This document shows positions 8,846 to 17,379 of a stretch of DNA of 64,000 nt, piece by piece (the stretch's first letter is position 1; every line of letters begins with the position of its first letter). Where the stretch lies: assembly GCF_006715285.1 (NCBI RefSeq), contig NZ_VFMX01000001.1, positions 2,108,001-2,172,000 of the forward strand, written 5' to 3'. Both the position numbers and the translations under genes were made by a program. The notes below the pieces were generated by a model. It did not search any database, had not been told where the DNA came from, and worked only from the letters and a program-made list of their open reading frames with translations. Origin of the DNA: Arthrobacter sp. SLBN-83 (GTDB lineage: Bacteria; Actinomycetota; Actinomycetes; Actinomycetales; Micrococcaceae).

Positions 8846-8905
8846 ATGACCAAAGGAGACCACATGGCCGCAAAACACATCCCCAGGACGGAGCAGCTTC
8901 CGTGA
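8846..8905 (+). CDS. short leader ORF (19 codons) coupled to the permease start
   Basis: The ORF encodes MTKGDHMAAKHIPRTEQLP. It starts at an ATG with GGAGG five bases upstream and has a second in-frame ATG at 8864 preceded by AAAGGAG. Its TGA stop overlaps the GTG start of the permease (GTGA at 8902-8905). The strong ribosome binding sites in this region therefore serve the leader and not the permease directly, which suggests translational coupling. No residue bias indicating attenuation is visible. It could also be a chance product of a badly chosen permease start. Confidence 0.4.
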   Translation: MTKGDHMAAKHIPRTEQLP

Positions 8906-9846
8906 GCGCCATCAGTGAGCTCAGCTCCCTTTCCCGGCGGAAAGGCAAAGTCACGGCTGCCGAGAAGAAGGCCAACAGGCGGGACAACAAGGCCGCCTAC
9001 ATCTTCCTCCTGCCGTGGCTGGTGGGACTGGTGGCCATCACCATCGGCCCCATGCTGATGTCCCTCTATCTGTCCTTCACGGATTACAACCTGCTCCAGC
9101 CGCCGGAATGGACGGGGCTGGACAACTTCACCCGCATGCTCAGCGACGCCCGGCTGCACAACTCGCTCCGCGTGACGTTTACCTACGTCTTCGTGGGTGT
9201 TCCGCTGCAGCTGGCCGTGGCACTGCTGATCGCACTCGTCCTGGACAAGGGGCTGCGCGGCCTTCCGTTCTACCGCTCGGTGTTCTACTTGCCGTCGCTC
9301 CTGGGCGGGTCCGTGGCCGTTGCCATCCTGTGGAAGCAGATCTTCGGCACCACCGGCCTGGTCAACCAGGTCCTGGCCATGTTCGGCATCCAGGGTCCGG
9401 GCTGGATCTCGGATCCCAGCACGGCGCTGGGATCGATCATCCTGCTGCATGTCTGGACCTTCGGCGCCCCCATGATCATCTTCCTGGCGGGCTTGCGGCA
9501 GATTCCAAACATGTACTACGAGGCCGCCAAGGTTGATGGGGCCACCACGCTCCAGCAGTTCTGGCGGATTACCCTTCCGATGCTGAGCCCGATCATCTTC
9601 TTCAACCTGGTGCTGCAGATCATCGGTTCCTTCCAGTCGTTCACCCAGGCGTTCATCGTCTCCGGCGGCAACGGCGGGCCTTCGGACTCCACCATGTTCT
9701 TCACGCTGTACCTCTACCAAAAGGGCTTCGGCCAGTTCGACATGGGCTACGCCTCAGCCATGGCGTGGGTGCTGCTGCTCATCATCGGTGTCTTCACCGC
9801 CATCAACTTCATCGCTTCTAAGTATTGGGTTTTCTATGACGACTAA
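8902..9846 (+). CDS. sugar ABC transporter permease (MalF-like, CUT1)
   Basis: This inner-membrane permease has about 314 residues and six predicted membrane spans, beginning with AYIFLLPWLVGLVAI. The EAA loop that contacts the ATPase is present as YEAAKVDGATTLQQFWRITL. It pairs with the MalG-like permease that follows and overlaps it by 11 bases, and would be fed by the divergent binding protein at 7,313-8,608 and possibly by the one at 11,020. The GTG at 8902 has GGAG eight bases upstream and removes a poorly conserved, low-quality extension of 51 residues that an ATG at 8749 would add. No ATPase gene is nearby. Confidence 0.9.
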   Translation: MSAISELSSLSRRKGKVTAAEKKANRRDNKAAYIFLLPWLVGLVAITIGPMLMSLYLSFTDYNLLQPPEWTGLDNFTRMLSDARLHNSLRVTFTYVFVGVPLQLAVALLIALVLDKGLRGLPFYRSVFYLPSLLGGSVAVAILWKQIFGTTGLVNQVLAMFGIQGPGWISDPSTALGSIILLHVWTFGAPMIIFLAGLRQIPNMYYEAAKVDGATTLQQFWRITLPMLSPIIFFNLVLQIIGSFQSFTQAFIVSGGNGGPSDSTMFFTLYLYQKGFGQFDMGYASAMAWVLLLIIGVFTAINFIASKYWVFYDD

Positions 9847-10780
9847 GCTTGAGACGCTGCCCACCCCGGAGAGGAAGTCCACCGGCGCCGGCAAGCCAAA
9901 CAACCGCAAGCCCAGGGTCCGCGAGTCCCGGGGAACCCTGTCCTTCAGCCGGGCACAGCGAGGCAAGTCGCTGATGAAGCACGGCATCCTCATCCTTGCC
10001 GGCGCCCTGATGATCTACCCGCTCCTGTGGATGGTGGTGTCCTCGCTGCGCCCCAACGAGATGATCTTCCGGGAACCCGGCCTGTGGCTGAACAGCCTGG
10101 AAATGAGCAACTACACCTCCGGATGGTCGGCCCTGACGCACCCGTTCGGCCACTACATGCTGAACTCGGCGATCGTGGTGATCGGCTCCATCCTGGGAAA
10201 CCTGGTGTCGTGCTCCATGGCCGCCTACGCCTTCGCCCGGCTCCAGTTCACCGGCAAGCGGCTGTTCTTCGGCATCATGCTGCTGACCATCATGCTCCCG
10301 TTCCACGTGGTGATCGTTCCGCAGTACATCCTGTTTTCGCAGATCGGCTGGGTCAACACCTTCTGGCCGCTGCTGGTGCCGAAGCTGCTGGCCACGGATG
10401 CGTTCTTCGTCTTCCTGATGGTGCAGTTCATCCGCGGCATTCCCCGCGAACTCGATGAAGCGGCACGCATCGACGGCGCAGGCCATCCGCGCATCTTCCT
10501 GCGGGTCATCCTGCCGCTGATGGTGCCGGCCCTGGCCACCACCACCATCTTCACCTTCATCTGGACCTGGAACGACTTCTTCGGCGCGCTGATCTACCTC
10601 ACGGACCCGGACATGTTCACCGTTCCGGTGGCGCTGCGGGCCTTCGTGGATTCCCAGTCGGCTACGAGTTGGGGTTCATTGTTCGCAATGTCGATCGTGT
10701 CCCTGTTGCCGGTCTTCCTGGTATTCCTGTTCGGCCAGCGGTTCCTTATCAAGGGCATTGCCACCACCGGCATCAAGTAA
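9836..10780 (+). CDS. sugar ABC transporter permease (MalG-like, CUT1)
   Basis: This MalG-type inner-membrane permease has about 314 residues. A basic, Pro-rich cytoplasmic N-terminus of roughly 50 residues precedes six predicted spans. The EAA motif is DEAARIDGAGHPRIFLRVIL. The ATG at 9836 overlaps the end of the upstream permease gene by 11 bases, so the two halves of the channel are co-translated. Transcription probably ends at the hairpin at 10,805-10,836. Substrate specificity is set by the partner binding protein and is unknown, but the surroundings point to plant-derived oligosaccharides. Confidence 0.92.
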   Translation: MTTKLETLPTPERKSTGAGKPNNRKPRVRESRGTLSFSRAQRGKSLMKHGILILAGALMIYPLLWMVVSSLRPNEMIFREPGLWLNSLEMSNYTSGWSALTHPFGHYMLNSAIVVIGSILGNLVSCSMAAYAFARLQFTGKRLFFGIMLLTIMLPFHVVIVPQYILFSQIGWVNTFWPLLVPKLLATDAFFVFLMVQFIRGIPRELDEAARIDGAGHPRIFLRVILPLMVPALATTTIFTFIWTWNDFFGALIYLTDPDMFTVPVALRAFVDSQSATSWGSLFAMSIVSLLPVFLVFLFGQRFLIKGIATTGIK

Positions 10781-10804
10781 CCGGCGCTGCAACTTCACAT
10801 CCCG

Positions 10805-10836
10805 AACGGCCCGTCCTGTGGCGGGCCGTTTCGTTT
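10805..10836 (+). terminator. Rho-independent terminator after the permease pair
   Basis: AACGGCCCG (10805-10813) pairs with CGGGCCGTT (10822-10830) across an 8-base loop and is followed by TCGTTT. It separates the permeases from the next binding-protein gene, which therefore needs its own promoter. Confidence 0.8.
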
Positions 10837-10878
10837 GCCCACGCCGCTCGAAATCTTTCAGAACTGTTGGCCGCGCAT

Positions 10879-10908
10879 CTTGTACTACAAGTTTCGCACT
10901 TGTAGTAT
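10879..10908 (+). promoter_or_regulatory. promoter with embedded inverted-repeat operator
   Basis: A candidate promoter TTGTAC (10880-10885), 17-base spacer, TAGTAT (10903-10908) is overlaid by a perfect 9-bp inverted repeat, TACTACAAG (10883-10891) and CTTGTAGTA (10899-10907), spaced by seven bases. A third half-site CTTGTA at 10879-10884 makes the left arm itself nearly palindromic. The layout is that of a repressor site blocking both promoter hexamers. It differs from the CG-centred LacI-type sites elsewhere in the window. Confidence 0.6.
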
Positions 10909-11019
10909 CAGAAGGAGAAGGCGCTTTCACGATATTTTCGGCCAGCCTCTGTTGCTGCCGGACCAAGTCCCCACTTGGAACACCACCCGCACCTGGATCA
11001 AAGAAGATCGGAGTACCCA

Positions 11020-12393
11020 GTGCCGCTTTTTCCCCGTCCTGCAGCTGCTGCAAAGCAGCGGGCAGGGGCACCCATTTCAGGCGCATCGCGCCACGGCCGC
11101 CAAGGCCGAACCCGTAAAGCCGGCGCCGTTGCTGCCGCAGTGGCCGCCGTCATGGCACTCAGCGCCTGCGGCGGGGGAGCAGCCCCGCAGAACGCGGACG
11201 GAACCGTCGAGCTCCGCTTCTCCTGGTGGGGCGGCGACAAGCGCGCCCAGCTCACGCAGGAAGCCATCAAGCAGTTCGAGGCCGAGAACCCCAAAATCAA
11301 GATCAAGCCGGAGTTCGGCGACTGGAGCGGTTACTGGGACAAGCTGGCCACCCAGGTTGCGGCCAATGATGCCCCCGACGTCATCCAGATGGACGAAAAG
11401 TACATCACGGAGTACTCAAGCCGCGGCGCGCTCCTGGACCTCTCCAAGTACGACATCGACACCTCCAAGCTCGATGAGGCTGCACTCAACGCGGGCAAGG
11501 GCGAGAAGGGCCTGACGGGCATCGCAGCAGGCATCAACGCCGCCACCATCCTTGCCAACCCGAAGGTCTTCGAAGCCGCCGGTGTCCCGCTTCCGGACGA
11601 CTCGAAGTGGACCTGGGAGGACTTCGGCAAGATCGCCGCCGACATCACCGCCAAGTCGCCCAAGGGAACCTACGGTGCGGCCGCCTACGGAACCGACGAG
11701 GCCTCCCTGGGCGTGTGGCTCCGGCAGAACGGCAAATCCCTGTACACATCCGACGGCAACCTGGGTTTTGAGCCCGGCGACATTGCCGAATGGTGGGCCT
11801 TCCTGAAGAAGCTCAGCCAGGACAAGGCGGTGCCTTCCGCGTCCGAGGTGGTGGAGGCCGAGGCTGCCCCGCTTGACCAGAGCGGACTGGCGACGGGCAA
11901 GAACGGCATGGCCTTCTGGTGGTCCAACCAGGCCCCTGCCCTGGAGAAGGCCAGCGGCGGGGACCTGAAGATCCTGCGCTTCCCCACCAAGACGGGCTCG
12001 GCCGCTGACGCCGAGCTCTGGTACAAGGCGTCGCAGTTCTGGTCTGCTTCCTCACGCACCAAGCACCCTCAGGAAACCGCAAAGTTCATCAACTTCCTGA
12101 CCAACAACGTCAAGGCGGGCGAGGCACTCCTGGCCGACCGCGGCGTGTACCCGAACTCCGATGTCCGGGCAGCCATCCAGCCGAAACTGACCCCGGCCGA
12201 CGTCAAGGTGGTCAACTTCATCGACCAGATCAAGGATGAGCTCGGTGAGGCCCCCGCGCCGCCGCCGAAGGGCGCCGGTGCCATCCAGGAGATCATCAAG
12301 CGCTACACCTCTGAAGTCCTCTTCGAGCGCTTGTCCCCGGAAGATGCCGGGAAGAAGGCAACCGATGAGATGAAGTCGGCCATCAGCAAGTAA
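11020..12393 (+). CDS. sugar ABC transporter solute-binding lipoprotein (orphan, CUT1 family)
   Basis: This solute-binding protein has about 457 residues and a long basic N-terminus, a hydrophobic signal segment and the lipobox LSAC near residue 57. The mature part begins with LRFSWWGGDKRAQ and has a GYWDKLATQ segment, like the binding proteins at 7,313 and 17,380. The GTG at 11,020 has GGAG six bases upstream. It has no permease genes downstream and is transcribed separately from the permeases upstream, so it may give the 8,902-10,780 channel a second substrate range or partner with permeases elsewhere. Its own promoter carries an inverted-repeat operator. Confidence 0.9.
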   Translation: MPLFPRPAAAAKQRAGAPISGASRHGRQGRTRKAGAVAAAVAAVMALSACGGGAAPQNADGTVELRFSWWGGDKRAQLTQEAIKQFEAENPKIKIKPEFGDWSGYWDKLATQVAANDAPDVIQMDEKYITEYSSRGALLDLSKYDIDTSKLDEAALNAGKGEKGLTGIAAGINAATILANPKVFEAAGVPLPDDSKWTWEDFGKIAADITAKSPKGTYGAAAYGTDEASLGVWLRQNGKSLYTSDGNLGFEPGDIAEWWAFLKKLSQDKAVPSASEVVEAEAAPLDQSGLATGKNGMAFWWSNQAPALEKASGGDLKILRFPTKTGSAADAELWYKASQFWSASSRTKHPQETAKFINFLTNNVKAGEALLADRGVYPNSDVRAAIQPKLTPADVKVVNFIDQIKDELGEAPAPPPKGAGAIQEIIKRYTSEVLFERLSPEDAGKKATDEMKSAISK

Positions 12394-12467
12394 GTCTTCA
12401 CACCGCCAATACGGCTCCGGGCAGTCTGGAGGGACGCCTCCCAATCCAGACGTTCGACGGCGGGTGG

Positions 12468-12519
12468 CAGCCCTGCTCCGGAAGGTAACCACATGGTTCC
12501 TCCCGGGGCAGGGCTGTTT
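12468..12519 (+). terminator. long hairpin terminator between convergent genes
   Basis: CAGCCCTGC (12468-12476) pairs with GCAGGGCTG (12508-12516), with additional GC pairing inside, and is followed by TTTA. It lies 75 bases after the binding-protein stop and runs into the stop codon of the convergent GNAT gene. Confidence 0.6.
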
Positions 12520-13057
12520 AAGCGGAGGGCACTGCGGTGACCTCGCGCGACATCACTGTCCTCGGCCACGAAGCCAGCCCGTGCCGCTTCTCCCGCTCCA
12601 CAACGCAGCGGAGCCAGGCAGGGCGCTCCGTGCCGGGGAGATGCCTGAAGCCGAGCCGCTGGTAGTAGGGGGCGTTCCACGGCACATCCCTGAACGTTGT
12701 CAGCGACAGGCGCTCAAGTCCCCGCTCCACCGCCCATTGGTCCACCTGCGCGATCAACGCGGCTCCGATTCCGCGGCGGCCGTGCTCCGGGTGCACCGTG
12801 ACCTGCTCGATATGGGCCCAGCAGCCGTGCATCTCGACCAGGATGTATCCGGCAACCCTGCCCGCCGGATCGGTTGCCACCCATGCGGTCCCGGCGGCTA
12901 CATACGCGTTCAGCTCTTCCACGGTTGGCGGCGGGTCATCTGCGATCGCATCCATGCCTACAGTGCGGAAAAGTTCACCGGCGGCAGTCTCGATCTCCTG
13001 GATGCGCTTGAGGTCCGCCGTCTGGGCTGGTCGAATCACCAGTCCAGTATCTGCCAC
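12518..13057 (-). CDS. GNAT-family N-acetyltransferase
   Basis: This 179-residue protein has the GNAT fold. VEMHGCWAHIEQVTVHPEHGRRGIGAALI covers strand 4 and the acetyl-CoA pyrophosphate loop (R-R-G-I-G-A), and the later YYQRLGFRHLPG segment is the typical C-terminal NAPYYQRLGF motif. It should transfer an acetyl group from acetyl-CoA to an amine. The acceptor is unknown. The GTG at 13,057 has GGCGGA close upstream, and a second GTG at 13,039 is an alternative start. It has no obvious link to the sugar genes on either side. Confidence 0.88.
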   Translation of the reverse strand: MADTGLVIRPAQTADLKRIQEIETAAGELFRTVGMDAIADDPPPTVEELNAYVAAGTAWVATDPAGRVAGYILVEMHGCWAHIEQVTVHPEHGRRGIGAALIAQVDQWAVERGLERLSLTTFRDVPWNAPYYQRLGFRHLPGTERPAWLRCVVEREKRHGLASWPRTVMSREVTAVPSA

Positions 13058-13117
13058 TCCGCCCTGCCTGCCACAGGCCTGCTGGTTGGTCGCACCGACA
13101 CGGAGTTAGCCGTCAGG

Positions 13118-14758
13118 TCAGGTCATGCCGGGCCGGATGACGCGCCCCAACACCTGGACGGTTGGTCGCGGCGGCCCACCCGGTGGCCCTGGGGAGTAGC
13201 CCAGTTGCCTTCCCCGCGAGAGAGCGCGACGGAGTTGCCTACCGTCATTCCTCGACGTGTTGATTCCAGCCCCGATGTCCGGTCTCGCCGACGCACTTCC
13301 GGGGAGTGGTGGGGCGGTGGAGTGGTAGGTGTGGCCGGTTGGGGTGGTGGTTGCGACGGTGTGGCGTGGGCCGGGGACGGGTTTTGCCGTCCAGCCGGGG
13401 GTTTCTTTGGTGTGGTTGCAGGCTTCGCAGAGGCCTTGGCCGTTGGCGGCGGTGGTGGGTCCGCCGTTGTGCCAGGCGGTGATGTGGTCGTGGTGTCTGA
13501 TCGGGGCGTCGCAGTACGGGGTCCGGCAGGTATCGTCCCGGACCTGGAGGAAGCGTTTCAGGCTGGCCGGGAAGATCCGTGCTTTGGAGTCCATCGCCAC
13601 CAGCTCGCCGGTACCGGGGGCGGTGTAGAGCCGCCGGACCCAGAGCTTCAGGTTGTGACGGCCGGAAGCGTCCAGGGCTACCTCCGTAGCTTCAACGGTG
13701 GTGGTCTTGGCCGCCATTGCGGTGCCGGCAGGGGCTGGAGAACCGGGGCTGCTGGGGCCGGGGACTGTTGCGGGCGTTCCTGTCGAGGATTCAGCTGTGA
13801 GGGTGAGTTCCCGTGCCCAGGCTGCGGGGATGGTGCCGTAACCGGGCAGCCGGGCGGGTTCGGCGTCGGCTTGGAGGAGGGTGCGGTCGGTCATGACGAG
13901 CTGGATCTCCACCCCGTTGATCCCGCCCGGGGTGCCGGTGACGCGCTCGACGAGGGTGTCGGCCATGACCTGCCCCCGCGACCTGTCGTCCCCGGCAGAA
14001 CGCAGCGCGTCGGCGTCCTTGGCCAGGGCGGAGTACGCGGCGACACCCTGGGCGACCGGGAGCAGCGCGGTCAGGTAGGCCATGGTGTCCGGCGCCGGGC
14101 GCAGGGTCACGCACCGCTCACCCACGGCCCGGGCAGCCCGCTTCGCAACCGAGGCGGGATCCCGCCGGTACGTCGCCGCACGGACCGCGGCGATTACGGC
14201 TTTGTCTCCCATGCCGTCCAGGGCGCCGGTGTCGGCGGCGAGTTCCTCATCCACCCCGGCCCGGTCCTCCGGGGAGAGGCAGATGGTTTCCTTCACCACC
14301 AGCGTGACCCGCCACTCGTTCAGCAAGCCGGCCCGAAAAGCGGCGAACGTATGGGGCATCCCGGGAAGGGTCTTGGCCAGTCCCAGCAACCGGGAACCCT
14401 TAGCCGGGGACTCCCGCCGCGCGAGCGCGATCTGCGCCGCCACCCCGGCACCCTGCTCATTAGCAGGGACACCGGCCGCGGCCTGCTCCCGCCGCTGCTG
14501 AAGATCAAAAGCAACAGCGGTATCGGCCTGGCGTGCACCGGCCAGGCACTTCAGGTCCTCAAGGCCGCGCAGCTGATCGATCATCCCAGCAGGATCGGCA
14601 GCCAAAGGAACACGAGCCAACAGGCTCAGGACATCAGCAATTGAAGGGGCGGCAGCAGCAACTCCCGGAACAGCGGGTGGAAACAGAAACACATCGGCAG
14701 CAGGCAGCCCCAGAGGCTCCGCCTCCAGTAATCCCGCCGTCCCCACAACTGCTTCCAT
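13118..14758 (-). CDS. DUF222 domain-containing HNH endonuclease-like protein
   Basis: This protein of about 546 residues belongs to the actinobacterial DUF222-HNH family, present in many dispersed copies in Arthrobacter, Mycobacterium and relatives (the 13E12-repeat group). The DUF222 region covers roughly residues 60-330, and a Ser/Thr/Pro/Ala-rich linker follows. The HNH domain at about 405-450 has CRTPYC, the HHDHI catalytic core and CEACNHTKE, so all zinc and catalytic residues are in place. The tail is Pro/Gly/Arg-rich. I start at the ATG at 14,758. A TTG two codons upstream is possible. The function is unproven; a mobile-element or DNA-processing role is usually assumed. It interrupts the sugar island. 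Confidence 0.88.
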   Translation of the reverse strand: MEAVVGTAGLLEAEPLGLPAADVFLFPPAVPGVAAAAPSIADVLSLLARVPLAADPAGMIDQLRGLEDLKCLAGARQADTAVAFDLQQRREQAAAGVPANEQGAGVAAQIALARRESPAKGSRLLGLAKTLPGMPHTFAAFRAGLLNEWRVTLVVKETICLSPEDRAGVDEELAADTGALDGMGDKAVIAAVRAATYRRDPASVAKRAARAVGERCVTLRPAPDTMAYLTALLPVAQGVAAYSALAKDADALRSAGDDRSRGQVMADTLVERVTGTPGGINGVEIQLVMTDRTLLQADAEPARLPGYGTIPAAWARELTLTAESSTGTPATVPGPSSPGSPAPAGTAMAAKTTTVEATEVALDASGRHNLKLWVRRLYTAPGTGELVAMDSKARIFPASLKRFLQVRDDTCRTPYCDAPIRHHDHITAWHNGGPTTAANGQGLCEACNHTKETPGWTAKPVPGPRHTVATTTPTGHTYHSTAPPLPGSASARPDIGAGINTSRNDGRQLRRALSRGRQLGYSPGPPGGPPRPTVQVLGRVIRPGMT

Positions 14759-14874
14759 AACCAAAGTCTTCCAGCACCCACTGACAATTCCGACGGCCCG
14801 TATCTCCTATGTGGAAAGTTGCTGAAGGAGAGGCGGAAGCCGTCAGGCCAGAAAGGGTGGCAGAGGAAGAACGT

Positions 14875-15015
14875 TCAGTCCGGGTCCTTTTTCTGCGACG
14901 CGCTGGCGGATTCGTCGTCCCGTTGCTTCCCTTCCCGGTTCCAGCACAGGAGCTCAGCGGCTACCTCTGCGAGGGCCTGGACCACAGCCCCAACCGCCTC
15001 CACGAAGATCGACAT
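14875..15015 (-). CDS. small hypothetical protein (46 residues)
   Basis: The ORF starts MSIFVEAVGAVVQALAEVAA and ends in a charged, Lys/Asp-rich tail. Third codon positions are strongly GC-biased, as in neighbouring real genes, which is the main support. A hydrophobic amphipathic first half suggests a membrane-associated small protein. No good ribosome binding site is seen, and an in-frame ATG at 15,069 would add 18 less convincing residues. I do not recognise a family. It may not be expressed. Confidence 0.3.
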   Translation of the reverse strand: MSIFVEAVGAVVQALAEVAAELLCWNREGKQRDDESASASQKKDPD

Positions 15016-15121
15016 CGTGCCACGGTACGATTCCGGAAAGGTTGTGCCAAGAGGCACCTGGCCTAACATTTCGATGCCTACTCAGCACCGTCGGCTTTAG
15101 GGCTGACCCCGCATTAGCAAA

Positions 15122-15149
15122 ACGGCGGCACCCGGGAGGGCGCCGCCGT
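15122..15149 (-). terminator. terminator of the GH42 gene
   Basis: ACGGCGGC (15122-15129) pairs with GCCGCCGT (15142-15149). Read leftward, the stem is followed by TTTTGC. It lies 40 bases beyond the beta-galactosidase stop. Confidence 0.6.
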
Positions 15150-15189
15150 CGTACCTCTTGGCGCCTTAGTGCTTTCCTGAAGCTGAAGC

Positions 15190-17205
15190 CTAGCCTTCGG
15201 CGACCACCGCCACGCCACCTGCCGGGACAACGCCGGCGAACGGCTCTCCCGTGAGCAGGTCCGTGCCGGCGGCAGCCACAGAGGCGTCCTCGCGCGTGTG
15301 GTTGATGGCGAACAGGAAGCCCTGCCCGTCGGCCGAACGCCGGCGCACCAGCTCCACGCCGGTGTCGGCCACGGCAACGGGGGAAACCCCGGACTCAGCC
15401 AGCAGCCGGTCCACGAGGGAGCCGATGCCATCGGGGTCAGGGAAAGTGGCCAGGTACCAGGCGGCTCCGGAACCCACGGCCCGGCGCGTGAGGGATGGCA
15501 CGCCTTCCAGCGGGTACTCGGTAAAGGTCTGCACTGCTTCCGCGCCCGCCAGGTGGACATGTTCGCTCCAGACCGAGGACGCGGTACCGTCGCTCAGCTT
15601 CAGCTGCGACCCGGCCAGCAGCGGGTGGAACTCCTCCACCCGCACGCCCAGGAGTTCACGGAACGCCCCCGGATAGCCGCCCAGCCGCACATGGTCCTGC
15701 ATGTCCACGATCCCGCTGAAGTAGCTGACCAGGACCGTGGCCCCGGCCGAAGCCGCTGCAGCAATGTTGGCCGCGTGCTCATCGGAGACCGCGTACAGCG
15801 TGCACACCAGCACCAGGTCGTACCCGTCCAGGGGCGCGGAGGGATGCACCATGTCCACGGTGACGCCGCGGAGCATCAAGGAGCGGTGGAAGGCCCGCAG
15901 CACGTCCAGGTACTTCACGTCCACGCTGGGCTTCGAATCGATTTCGCTGGCCCACCACGCCTCGTAGTCAAAGACAATGGCCGCACGCGACTGGACCCGC
16001 GAACCGCGCACCGGCTCCAGCCGTTTCAGCGCGGCGCCGAGCTCCACCACTTCCCGCCACACGCGCGTGTCCCGGCCGCCGTGCGGCACCATGGCCGAGT
16101 GGAACTTTTCCGACCCCGCAAAGCTCTGCCGCCATTGGAAAAACATGACGGCGTCGGCCCCGCGGGCCACATGCGCCAGGGAGTTCCGCAGCATCTCGCC
16201 GGGCATCTTGGGCTGGTTGCGCGGCTGCCAGTTCACGGCCGACGTCGAATGCTCCATCAGGATCCACGGGTCGCCGCCCGCGATGCCACGGGTGAGATCC
16301 GCGCTGAACGCGAGTTCGACGTGCCGTTCAGGGTCCGCCGCCACCAGGTAGTGGTCGTTGGCGATGACGTCCAAATCCTTGGCCCAGTCGAAGTAATCCA
16401 TGGACTTGGTGGCGCTGGAGGCCATCAGGTTGGTGGTGCACGGGATGTCCGGGGTGACCTCGCGCAGGACCGCCACCAGCTCCCGGTAGTAGTCCATCAG
16501 CGCCCAGGAGTTGAACCGCTGGAAGTCCAACTGCTGGCCCGGGTTCAGGGTGGAAGGAGCGACGGCGGGCGGCAGGATTTCATCAAAGGAACCGTAATTT
16601 TGGGACCAGAACGCAGTGCCCCAGGAGGCGTTGAGCGCTTCGATGCTCCCGTAGCGGCGTTCCAGCCAGGCGCGGAAGGCGGCGGCATCCTCCTCGCCGT
16701 AGAACTCTGATACGTGGCAGCCCAGTTCGTTGTCCACGTGCCACAGTGCCAGGGCCGGGTGGTCCTTGTACCGTTCGGCGAGGACGCGGGTGATGCCGGT
16801 GGCGTAGCGGCGGTAAACGGCCGACGACGGTGTGTAGTGGCGCCGTGAGCCCGGCCCCAGCACGGTCCCGTCAGCCGTGACCGGCAGGATTTCCGGATGC
16901 TTGCGGACCAGCCAGGCCGGGGGAGCGGCGGTGGCGGTGGCCAGGGCCACCTTCACCCCGATTCCAGCAAGGTTGTCCATGACCTCGTCCAGCCACCCGA
17001 AGTCATACTGGCCCTCTGCCCGTTCGAGCAGTGCCCAGGAGAAAATCCCCACGCTGAGGAAATTTACTCCGGCTTCCTGCATGAGTTCGAGGTCCTCCAG
17101 CCGGACACTGGCAGGCCACTGCTCGGGGTTGTAGTCACCGCCGAAGGCGATGCCCTGGACGTTGTTCCAAATGCTCGGCTCTCCGGGGGTTGCCTGCCGT
17201 GTCAT
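15190..17205 (-). CDS. GH42 beta-galactosidase
   Basis: This cytoplasmic family 42 glycoside hydrolase has 671 residues. The N-terminal TIM barrel starts at GGDYNPEQWP and carries the acid/base glutamate in WHVDNELG (about residue 158) and the nucleophile glutamate in LMEHSTS (about 315). A trimerisation domain and a small C-terminal beta domain follow. The ATG at 17,205 has AAAGGAG just upstream. The open frame continues far upstream over the divergent gene but is not coding there. GH42 enzymes release galactose from beta-galactosides. In rhamnogalacturonan loci (YesZ of Bacillus) they act on galactan-type side chains, which fits the rhamnosidase and acetylesterase genes in this island. Confidence 0.95.
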   Translation of the reverse strand: MTRQATPGEPSIWNNVQGIAFGGDYNPEQWPASVRLEDLELMQEAGVNFLSVGIFSWALLERAEGQYDFGWLDEVMDNLAGIGVKVALATATAAPPAWLVRKHPEILPVTADGTVLGPGSRRHYTPSSAVYRRYATGITRVLAERYKDHPALALWHVDNELGCHVSEFYGEEDAAAFRAWLERRYGSIEALNASWGTAFWSQNYGSFDEILPPAVAPSTLNPGQQLDFQRFNSWALMDYYRELVAVLREVTPDIPCTTNLMASSATKSMDYFDWAKDLDVIANDHYLVAADPERHVELAFSADLTRGIAGGDPWILMEHSTSAVNWQPRNQPKMPGEMLRNSLAHVARGADAVMFFQWRQSFAGSEKFHSAMVPHGGRDTRVWREVVELGAALKRLEPVRGSRVQSRAAIVFDYEAWWASEIDSKPSVDVKYLDVLRAFHRSLMLRGVTVDMVHPSAPLDGYDLVLVCTLYAVSDEHAANIAAAASAGATVLVSYFSGIVDMQDHVRLGGYPGAFRELLGVRVEEFHPLLAGSQLKLSDGTASSVWSEHVHLAGAEAVQTFTEYPLEGVPSLTRRAVGSGAAWYLATFPDPDGIGSLVDRLLAESGVSPVAVADTGVELVRRRSADGQGFLFAINHTREDASVAAAGTDLLTGEPFAGVVPAGGVAVVAEG

Positions 17206-17256
17206 AGGACTCCTTTGTCTGCTGGGAAGATGGAACAGGGCTGATGTCAGACGTTT

Positions 17257-17303
17257 GGAAAACGCTTGCCCAATCCTGGGAATGTCGCTATTGTATCGTT
17301 TCA
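17257..17303. promoter_or_regulatory. two different LacI-type operator candidates between GH42 and ABC operon
   Basis: GGAAAACGCTTGCC (17257-17270) lies 52 bases from the GH42 start. It closely matches the site at 27,095-27,108 on its other strand. TGTATCGTTTCA (17292-17303) lies 77 bases before the binding-protein start and matches the rhamnose-operon site TGAAACGATTCA on its other strand at 11 of 12 positions. The divergent promoters may thus answer to two regulators. Confidence 0.55.
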
Positions 17304-17379
17304 GAAGCAGTGTAAGCCAGCTCACTACCCGTGTTGTAGACCGAGAAATGGCAAACACCCATTGAGCAAGGAGGCTCCC

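Larger units (their letters stand above)
14759..15189. other. 431-base intergenic stretch
   Basis: It holds one weak leftward small ORF (14,875-15,015) and a GC-rich hairpin at 15,122-15,149 that should terminate the GH42 gene. I see no RNA gene, repeat or clear operator in the rest. Confidence 0.5.

Noticed and set aside
12464..14644. Rightward 726-codon open frame
   Set aside because: It lies antisense to the DUF222-HNH and GNAT genes, has low-complexity Gly/Arg/Pro translation and matches no family.
13118..14758. DUF222-HNH gene as part of an inserted intron, intein or IS element
   Set aside because: No terminal inverted repeats, target duplications, splice motifs or transposase genes flank it; family copies are normally free-standing.
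14809..15066. Rightward 85-codon open frame in the gap before GH42
   Set aside because: It has no ribosome binding site, no family and poor codon bias compared with the weak leftward ORF overlapping it.
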